Shown: positions 6,737-11,972 of the stretch, piece after piece
How the letters are laid out: each line of letters begins with the position of its first letter
Numbering within the stretch: the stretch's first letter is position 1
DNA from: Nitrospira sp. UBA2083
Lineage (GTDB): Bacteria; Nitrospirota; Nitrospiria; Nitrospirales; Nitrospiraceae
NCBI GenBank assembly: GCA_002331625.1
Contig: DCZN01000120.1
Span: 1-11,972, forward strand
Length of the DNA: 11,972 bases
Reading direction: 5' to 3'
Notes under the pieces: generated by a model
What the model was told of the DNA's origin: nothing
The model's database searches: none
The model's input: the letters and a program-made list of their open reading frames with translations, nothing else
Translations under genes and position numbers: made by a program

Positions 6737-6753
6737 ACTCCAAGTGGCGAGGT

Positions 6754-7008
6754 TTAGTTCAGGCGGCGCTTGCCGTGACCGACGAACAGCTTCTCGGCTT
6801 CTTCGCGCGCAACATCCGTCAGCCCTTGTGTCTGACGATGGGCGAGAATCACCGGATCGATCCGCTCGCCGCAGCTCACGCAATGCCAATCGAACGACCC
6901 GATTTCGAACACTTTCTCCTGAATCATGAGTCCGCCGCAACGATGGCAGCGTTCGGCCTGCCGCTGCTTTTGGGCGACGAATGATTTTGAGGCGTTCACC
7001 ACAGACAT
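6754..7008 (-). CDS. Small four-cysteine zinc-ribbon protein
   Basis: An 84-aa protein with a strong AAGGAGG site six bases before the ATG at 7008. Two CxxC knuckles are seen: CHRC (residues 21-24) and CVSC (residues 43-46), 18 residues apart, which fits a zinc ribbon. Between them is the segment IQEKVFEIGSFDWH. The tail (AHRQTQGLTDVAREEAEKLF) is probably helical. Nothing suggests export. Proteins of this kind often bind nucleic acid or a partner protein, but the exact function is unknown. It is the last gene of the probable three-gene unit with polX, 164 bp downstream of it, and is followed by a GC-rich hairpin. The plus-strand open frames over it are shadows. Confidence 0.8.
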   Translation of the reverse strand: MSVVNASKSFVAQKQRQAERCHRCGGLMIQEKVFEIGSFDWHCVSCGERIDPVILAHRQTQGLTDVAREEAEKLFVGHGKRRLN

Positions 7009-7119
7009 ACAGCCCCTCCTTGATGAATTGTGTGATGCTGCTTATGAGCCGGAATCTTGGGAAAGGATTCATCTCGGTATCTTTTTCTGCGGAACCACTG
7101 GGTACAAAGCACAAGTCCA

Positions 7120-7140
7120 GAGGCAAGGCGATGTTGCCTC
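7120..7140 (-). terminator. Hairpin between polX and the zinc-ribbon gene
   Basis: GAGGCAA and TTGCCTC form a perfect 7-bp stem with a 7-base loop, 32 bp after the polX stop. Only a weak T-rich stretch follows on the minus strand, so it may act as a partial terminator or as a 3' stabiliser between the two genes. Confidence 0.4.
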
Positions 7141-7172
7141 CCCTCGCCCCACACTCCTTGCTGCACGACTGC

Positions 7173-8900
7173 TCATTGCATCGTGCGTTTGAGCAGCGGT
7201 CGTAGCGAGTGCAGGGGTCTCGTGTTCAACACATCTGCCTTTTCCAGCCATCCACGGCGCGCCTGCCCGACCCCATAACAAAGGTTCCCAAGATCGAGGA
7301 CACTGTGGGCGTCGGAATTGATGCTGAGCATCACTCCCGCTTCTTTCGCCATCTGGCAGTCGGTGTCGGTCAAATCCAGCCGCACCGGATGGGCGTTCAC
7401 CTCCAAAAAACAGCCTCTCTCTCGGGCATGGCGGATGACACGAGCCATGTCCACATCATAGGGCGCTCGCTCATCGATGAGCCGACCGCTGGGATGGGCC
7501 AAGATTGTGAAATAGGGATGGTCCATGGCGCGCAGGATCCGTTCCGTCTGTTTCTGCCTGGAGAGCCGGAAGTGGCTATGGACAGCCCCCACCACCAGGT
7601 CGAGCCGGCATAGGTCTTCATCGGGAAGATCCAGGCTGCCATCTTCCAAAATGTCGACCTCGATCCCCTTGAATAAGGTGATGCCGCTCAGCGTCGCGTT
7701 GAGCCGATCTACCTCTTCAAGTTGCTCAAACAGCCGCTTCGGGTCGAGACCTTTCGCCATCGTCAGACGTCGTGAATGGTCAGTGATTGCCAGGTACTCA
7801 AGGCCACGCGCCCGTGCCGCTTCCGCCATTTCTCTCATGGAATTACGGCCATCGGTCGCTTTGGTGTGGGCGTGGAGATCCCCTTTCAGATCGGCAACCT
7901 CGACAAGTGCCGGCAGACGCCCGGCCCGTGCCGCGTCGATCTCTCCACGATTCTCCCGCAGTTCCGGTGGAATCCAGGGTAGTCCGACTCCGGCATAGAC
8001 GGACTCTTCGGTGGCCCCCGCTATCGATCGATCGCCCTTGAACAGACCGTATTCATTCAGCTTGAGCCCTCGCTGCTGGGCCAATTGACGGAGCACCACA
8101 TTGTGCGCCTTGCTTCCCGTGAAATACTGGAGCGCGGCTCCGTAACTGTCCTCCGAAACGACTCGCACATCCACTTGCAACTTGCAGGCAAGGCGGACGC
8201 TGGCCTTGGTTGAGCCATGCGCCAGAATCTCTTCGACTTCCGGATACGACACGAATCGATCCATCACAGAGCTGCCGGGGGCAGCAGTGACGAGGATATC
8301 GAGATCCCCAATCGTCTCCTTGGCCCGTCTATAGCTTCCCGCTGCAACAACCTGTTTCACTCCAGAAGATTCCCTCAGGTAGGCGATCAAGGCCTCTGCG
8401 TACTGAGTGGCGACCGCTAACTGAAAACGCTTCTCCTCGCCGGTCCGCGTTTTCAGTTGATCCAGAATGTATCGTTCGGTTTTTTCTCCAAACCCCTGGA
8501 TCGATCTCACCCGCCCCTCCTGTGCGGCCTTCTGCAGCTGGTCGAGCGTCCGAATGCCGAGATCGCGATAGAGCGCTTTGACTCGCTTCGGTCCGATACC
8601 AGGAATGCGGAGCAATTCTGTGAGGGTCTTCGGAACCTTCTTACGATGCTCTTCGAGCGCGGTGGCTGTGCCGGTCTCGACGATCTCTTTGATCTTTCCC
8701 GCGAGGTCTTCGCCGATCCCAGGCAGTTCCGTCAGATCCTCTCCCTCGTCAAGCATCGCGCCGACCTCACGAGGGAGGTCTCGGAGCGTGCGTGCCGCAT
8801 TGCGATAGGCGCGGATGCGGAATGGGTTGGAACCTTCGATTTCGAGAAGGTCTGCTATCTCTTCAAAGACCGCTGCGACATCGGCATTATGCACTGGCAT
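7173..8900 (-). CDS. polX: DNA polymerase X family protein with PHP domain
   Basis: A 575-aa bacterial PolX, the usual length, acting in gap-filling DNA repair. Order of domains: an N-terminal 8-kDa-like domain with helix-hairpin-helix motifs at LPGIGEDLAGKI (59-70) and IPGIGPKRVKAL (99-110), a third at IQGFGEK (134-140); the polymerase palm with GSYRR (188-192), catalytic Asp199 and Asp201 in GDLDI, Asp244 in LQVDVRV, and the nucleotide-binding YFTGSKAHN (259-267). The C-terminal PHP domain starts near 338 with DLHAHT (His343, His345), then ITDHS (Asp374, His375), Glu414 in GIEVDI, HSH (441-443), AHPSG (468-472), EVNAHP (500-505) and NSDAH (528-532). All metal ligands appear present, so the 3'-5' exonuclease and AP-site or phosphatase activities reported for this family are plausible. 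The ATG at 8900 has only a weak GGAA site. It follows the 47-aa basic protein by 54 bp. Confidence 0.95.
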   Translation of the reverse strand: MPVHNADVAAVFEEIADLLEIEGSNPFRIRAYRNAARTLRDLPREVGAMLDEGEDLTELPGIGEDLAGKIKEIVETGTATALEEHRKKVPKTLTELLRIPGIGPKRVKALYRDLGIRTLDQLQKAAQEGRVRSIQGFGEKTERYILDQLKTRTGEEKRFQLAVATQYAEALIAYLRESSGVKQVVAAGSYRRAKETIGDLDILVTAAPGSSVMDRFVSYPEVEEILAHGSTKASVRLACKLQVDVRVVSEDSYGAALQYFTGSKAHNVVLRQLAQQRGLKLNEYGLFKGDRSIAGATEESVYAGVGLPWIPPELRENRGEIDAARAGRLPALVEVADLKGDLHAHTKATDGRNSMREMAEAARARGLEYLAITDHSRRLTMAKGLDPKRLFEQLEEVDRLNATLSGITLFKGIEVDILEDGSLDLPDEDLCRLDLVVGAVHSHFRLSRQKQTERILRAMDHPYFTILAHPSGRLIDERAPYDVDMARVIRHARERGCFLEVNAHPVRLDLTDTDCQMAKEAGVMLSINSDAHSVLDLGNLCYGVGQARRGWLEKADVLNTRPLHSLRPLLKRTMQ

Positions 8901-8954
8901 ATTCCATTGCGCCTTTCACGTGACGACCGACAGCAAACGGTCGTCACACGACTC

Positions 8955-9098
8955 TTAGCTTCCTTTGCGCGAAGCCCGTTTTTTGATCGGCCGGACTCTC
9001 ATTCGTGTGGCTCGCTCACGTTCCTTCTCCAGTCGCAGCTTCTTGAACCGCTTTGCTTGGATCTTCGGCAAATTCTTAAACGACAGCCGCTGCTTCAT
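8955..9098 (-). CDS. Very basic 47-aa hypothetical protein
   Basis: The frame starts at the ATG at 9098, with AGAGGGGG about seven bases upstream; the longer open frame to 9167 has no ribosome site. Twenty of 47 residues are Lys or Arg against three Glu, so the protein should bind nucleic acid or rRNA. The middle (AKRFKKLRLEKERERATR) is likely a single charged helix and the end (RPIKKRASRKGS) is an unstructured basic tail. No cysteine and no membrane segment. It resembles ribosomal-protein or histone-like tails only in composition; I do not recognise the family. It sits 54 bp upstream of polX, so co-transcription is likely and a role near DNA or RNA is an inference from charge and position. 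Confidence 0.65.
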   Translation of the reverse strand: MKQRLSFKNLPKIQAKRFKKLRLEKERERATRMRVRPIKKRASRKGS

Positions 9099-9399
9099 CC
9101 GGATCCCCCTCTCGACCCCTGAATAGATGAGATCGCTCACGCTTCTCAGTAAAGACTCACAGCACATCTATGACCAACACCGTACGCCTGACGCGGTACG
9201 GTCCCCATGTGGGAGCGTACCGCCCCGATGCTGATGAGCACAGTTGCCACGATCGCGCAGTAGTAGGGATCATGCGCACAAAGAGATCAAAAGGTGAAGA
9301 CGAAAGGAACGAAGTACTGCACCCATATCGTCCAAACCCAGCGGGGTGAGTCGGGCTCGCCCTCCTTGCGGCACGTACCAGATGGCCACGTCTTTCCCG
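9099..9399. other. Intergenic region between ppsA and the small basic gene
   Basis: About 300 bp containing the overlapping hairpins at 9179-9223. A 59-codon plus-strand frame (ATG 9170 to stop 9349) and short minus-strand frames just after ppsA are open but have no ribosome site or known motif. The promoter for the basic protein and polX should lie in 9100-9180; I see no convincing consensus. Confidence 0.45.
9179..9223 (-). promoter_or_regulatory. Two overlapping, mutually exclusive hairpins
   Basis: Hairpin A pairs ACCGTAC (9179-9185) with GTACGGT (9196-9202). Hairpin B pairs GCGGTACG (9193-9200) with CGTACCGC (9216-9223) and can extend inward with TCCC/GGGA. Both use 9196-9200, so only one can form at a time. 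Located 80-125 bp upstream of the small basic gene. It may be an attenuator-like switch, a processing site or a palindromic binding site; no T run is present for a classical terminator. Confidence 0.5.
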
Positions 9400-11808
9400 T
9401 CAGCTCTTTTCCAAGTCCAGAATGGCCATCGTCGTCTTGAGGACTGCGTCCGGGTTCAGTGAGATGCTGTCGATGCCTTGTTCGACGAGAAACGTGGCCA
9501 CCTCCGGATAGTCGCTGGGAGCCTGGCCGCAGATGCCGATCTTCCTCCCCTTCTTCTTCGCAGCGGCAATGACCGACGCCATCATCGTCTTGACGGCCTG
9601 GTTCCGTTCATCGAACAGATGGGCGACAATTTCGGAATCCCGATCCACTCCCAGTGTCAGTTGTGTGAGATCGTTGGACCCAATCGAGAATCCGTCGAAG
9701 ACCTCGACGAACTGCTCCGCCAGCACGACATTGCTGGGAACTTCGCACATGACGTAGACTTCGAGCCCGTTTTCGCCGCGCTTCAACCCCTGCTTCGCCA
9801 TCTCCGCCTGGACCAACCGTCCTTCTTCAACCGTTCGGCAGAACGGGATCATGAGTTTCACGTTATTGAGCCCCATCTCGTCCCGGACTGTTTTCATCGC
9901 GCGGCACTCCAGAGCAAACCCGGCCCGGTAGCGTGGATCGTAGTAGCGGGACGCGCCGCGGAAGCCGATCATAGGATTCTCCTCTGTCGGCTCGTAGCCC
10001 CTTCCGCCGATGAGGTTCGCGTATTCGTTGGATTTGAAGTCACTGAGCCGGACGATGACGTCCTTGGGATAGAAGGCGGCCGCGATCATCGCGACCCCTT
10101 GGGCCAACTTGTCCACGAAGAACTGGGCCTTGTCGGCGTAGCCCACCGTCAATCGGTCGATCTCGGCCTTGACTGAGGCCTCATCCAACCGGTCGTAGTC
10201 GAGCAGGGCCAACGGATGGACCTTTATGTAGGTGGAGATGATGAACTCCTCTCTCGCCAGCCCGACACCGTCATTGGGGATGAAGGACAGCGCGAACGCC
10301 TCTTCGGGATTCCCCACGTTCATCATGATCTTGGTCCTCGGTCTCGTCAGCCCGCTGAGCTCAACGCGTTGCACTTCGAACGGAAGTGCATCTTCATAGA
10401 CAAATCCTATCTCACCCTCGGCACAGGACAACGTGACGACTTGACTGTCCCGCAACAACTCCGTCGCATTGCCTGTACCGACGATGGCTGGAACGCCCAG
10501 CTCTCGACTCACGATAGCAGCATGGCATGTCCGGCCGCCGCGATTCGTGATGATGCCGGCCGCTTTCTTCATGACCGGCTCCCAATCGGGATCCGTCTTG
10601 TCCGTGACCAGCACGTCGCCGTCAGTGAAGTCGCGCAACTGCTGGAGGTGTTTGACGACGCGAACCGGCCCGACGCCGATCTTACTGCCGACACTTCGGC
10701 CGGTGAGCAATACCTTGCCCCTGCGATCTAAGTGGTACAGTTCGAGCGAGTCTTGGCGCTTCTGCGACTGCACGGTTTCCGGTCTGGCTTGGACGATGAA
10801 GAGTTCACCCGTACGCCCATCCTTGGCCCATTCGATATCCATGGGACTCGGTCGACCTGCCTTAGCACTGTAATGGTCTTCGATCACACAGGCCCAGCGC
10901 GCTAACGTGAGGATTTCGTCGTCGGTGATCGCAAACCGAGCGCGGTCATCGGGCGGAACCGGCACATTCTTCACCAGCTTGCTGCCGCCAACGTCGTAGA
11001 CAAGCTTGAACTCTTTGCTGCCCAGCAGCTTCTGGAGGATCGGCCGGAAACCCTGTCTGAGGGTTGGCTTGAAGACATAATATTCGTCGGGATTTACAGC
11101 ACCCTGCACCACGTTTTCTCCCAAGCCGTAGGAGGCATTGATCAGCACGGCATCGCGAAAGCCCGTCTCCGTATCGATCGAAAACATGATGCCGGATGCG
11201 CTCAGATCCGACCGCACCATGCGTTGGACACCGATCGACAGCGCAATCTTGAGGTGATCAAACCTCTTATCAACCCGATAGGAGATCGCACGGTCCGTGA
11301 AGAGTGAGGCAAAACACCGCTTGCAGGCATCGAGCAGCGCCTGATGGCCCTGCACGTTGAGATACGTTTCCTGCTGGCCGGCAAAACTGGCATCGGGGAG
11401 ATCCTCGGCGGTCGCGCTGCTTCGGACGGCGACATCCACCAGATCAACTTGCCCGTCACTCAGCCGGTCATAGGCCTCTGCGATGGCTCGTCCGAGATCC
11501 GATGGCAGATTGGCCGCCAGCATCGCCTGACGAATCTGCCGTCCCCGCTGACGCAGATTGTCTAGATCGCGCGTATCCAAGCCACGGAGAATCTGTGTGA
11601 TTTGGTGATCCAAGCCTGTCTCGCGGAGAAAGGCCCGGTAGGCCTCGGCGGTAATGGCAAACCCGTTGGGAACCTTTACACCTTGTGAGGCTAATTCCCG
11701 ATACATCTCACCGAGCGAGGCGTTCTTGCCCCCGACCAGTTGGATATCCGTGATCCCAATTTCCTCGAACCAACGGATCGTGGCGATCTGTTGTGTGATC
11801 GGTGTCAT
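9400..11808 (-). CDS. ppsA: Phosphoenolpyruvate synthase (pyruvate, water dikinase)
   Basis: Makes PEP, AMP and phosphate from pyruvate, ATP and water. It has 802 aa from the ATG at 11808 (GGAGG eight bases upstream), close to the usual size near 790-800; the longer frame to 11967 is a shadow of the ferredoxin gene. N-terminal ATP-grasp part: VGGKNASLGEM (25-35), RSSATAEDLPDASFAGQQET (129-148), YGLGENVVQG (227-236) and the closing IVQARPETV (338-346). Swivelling domain: TNRGGRTCHAAIVSRELG (421-438), with His429 carrying the phosphate. C-terminal TIM barrel: GFRGASRY (615-622), CEVPSNV (688-694), GSNDLTQLTLG (710-720) and the catalytic Cys760 in GICGQAPSDYPE. All active residues are present. 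It follows the ferredoxin-type oxidoreductase subunit by 23 bp, so pyruvate formed by that enzyme would go straight to PEP for gluconeogenesis. Confidence 0.97.
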   Translation of the reverse strand: MTPITQQIATIRWFEEIGITDIQLVGGKNASLGEMYRELASQGVKVPNGFAITAEAYRAFLRETGLDHQITQILRGLDTRDLDNLRQRGRQIRQAMLAANLPSDLGRAIAEAYDRLSDGQVDLVDVAVRSSATAEDLPDASFAGQQETYLNVQGHQALLDACKRCFASLFTDRAISYRVDKRFDHLKIALSIGVQRMVRSDLSASGIMFSIDTETGFRDAVLINASYGLGENVVQGAVNPDEYYVFKPTLRQGFRPILQKLLGSKEFKLVYDVGGSKLVKNVPVPPDDRARFAITDDEILTLARWACVIEDHYSAKAGRPSPMDIEWAKDGRTGELFIVQARPETVQSQKRQDSLELYHLDRRGKVLLTGRSVGSKIGVGPVRVVKHLQQLRDFTDGDVLVTDKTDPDWEPVMKKAAGIITNRGGRTCHAAIVSRELGVPAIVGTGNATELLRDSQVVTLSCAEGEIGFVYEDALPFEVQRVELSGLTRPRTKIMMNVGNPEEAFALSFIPNDGVGLAREEFIISTYIKVHPLALLDYDRLDEASVKAEIDRLTVGYADKAQFFVDKLAQGVAMIAAAFYPKDVIVRLSDFKSNEYANLIGGRGYEPTEENPMIGFRGASRYYDPRYRAGFALECRAMKTVRDEMGLNNVKLMIPFCRTVEEGRLVQAEMAKQGLKRGENGLEVYVMCEVPSNVVLAEQFVEVFDGFSIGSNDLTQLTLGVDRDSEIVAHLFDERNQAVKTMMASVIAAAKKKGRKIGICGQAPSDYPEVATFLVEQGIDSISLNPDAVLKTTMAILDLEKS

Positions 11809-11831
11809 CGTAGCGACCTCCGTACGGTCAT

Positions 11832-11972
11832 CTATTTCACTTCTTTCACCATGTCGATGGCGCCGCAGGGGCACTCGGCGGCACAGACGCCGCAGCCCTT
11901 GCAGAACTCGTAGTCGAACGCGAAGCCCTTGCCTGGGCCGAGCTTCCTGACCGCGTTGTCGGGGCACACGCC
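11832..11972 (-). CDS. 2-oxoacid (pyruvate):ferredoxin oxidoreductase ferredoxin-like subunit, C-terminal end
   Basis: Only the last 46 residues are visible; the 5' end lies outside the window. The segment has the last Cys-Pro of a first cluster (GVCPDNAV) and a complete second motif CKGCGVCAAECP, C-x2-C-x2-C-x3-C-P, followed by CGAIDMVKEVK. This is the pattern of the two-[4Fe-4S] delta subunit (PorD/ForD type), which passes electrons between the thiamine centre and ferredoxin. The text PGKGFAFDYEFCKGCG is typical of these subunits rather than of free ferredoxins. It ends 23 bp upstream of ppsA in the same direction, which suggests one operon for making pyruvate from acetyl-CoA and CO2 and turning it into PEP. 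Which 2-oxoacid is used cannot be read from this fragment. Confidence 0.85.
   Translation of the reverse strand, partial: GVCPDNAVRKLGPGKGFAFDYEFCKGCGVCAAECPCGAIDMVKEVK

Noticed and set aside
6512..7126. 204-codon open frame on the minus strand
   Set aside because: Arg/Ser-rich shadow of the zinc-ribbon gene in another frame; the zinc-ribbon frame has the strong ribosome site and the CxxC pairs.
9170..9349. 59-codon plus-strand frame starting MTNTVRLTRY
   Set aside because: No ribosome site, no motif, and it runs through the overlapping hairpins; open length is not remarkable at this GC content.
9330..9402. Aromatic-rich minus-strand frame just after ppsA that looks like a membrane tail
   Set aside because: It overlaps the end of ppsA, has no start site and is too short to judge.

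Overview
All convincing genes in this window lie on the minus strand. The layout suggests a GC-rich autotrophic bacterium, most likely a Nitrospira-type member of Nitrospirota. That guess rests on three things: the C-terminal end of a two-cluster ferredoxin subunit (PorD/ForD type of 2-oxoacid:ferredoxin oxidoreductase) placed 23 bp before a PEP synthase gene, as expected for pyruvate made by a reductive TCA cycle; a bacterial X-family DNA polymerase with a PHP domain; and several small Cys-containing or DUF2934-type proteins that I associate with that phylum. No rRNA, tRNA, CRISPR array or intact mobile element was seen.

Reading in the direction of transcription (right to left): (i) 11972-9400 is a ferredoxin-like oxidoreductase subunit (5' end outside the window) and ppsA, which together would turn acetyl-CoA + CO2 into pyruvate and then PEP. 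(ii) 9399-9099 is an intergenic region with two overlapping, mutually exclusive hairpins. (iii) 9098-6754 is a likely operon of a very basic 47-aa protein, polX, and an 84-aa four-cysteine zinc-ribbon protein, with hairpins after the last two. (iv) 6501-5167 is an NAD(P)-dependent malic enzyme, followed about 300 bp later by a clear intrinsic terminator (4834-4872). (v) 4833-4192 is mostly non-coding. (vi) 4191-2748 is a cluster of small genes: a Cys-containing protein of 59 codons as read (probably 80 aa originally), a frameshifted small protein, a DUF2934 protein with a frameshift at its end, and a secreted PepSY-domain protein. (vii) 2747-2202 has no convincing gene. (viii) 2201-1 is an acyl-activating long-chain fatty acid CoA ligase and an acyl carrier protein that runs off the left edge.

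The most notable result is that three small reading frames in 3150-4200 each look as if they have lost one base beside a short C/G run, while the five long or medium enzyme genes (over 8 kb of coding sequence) show no interruption. This is either a local assembly problem or real decay of a small-protein cluster. I found no evidence of a wholly new multi-gene system; the better candidates for follow-up are the small proteins, the overlapping hairpins at 9179-9223, and the ligase/ACP pair.
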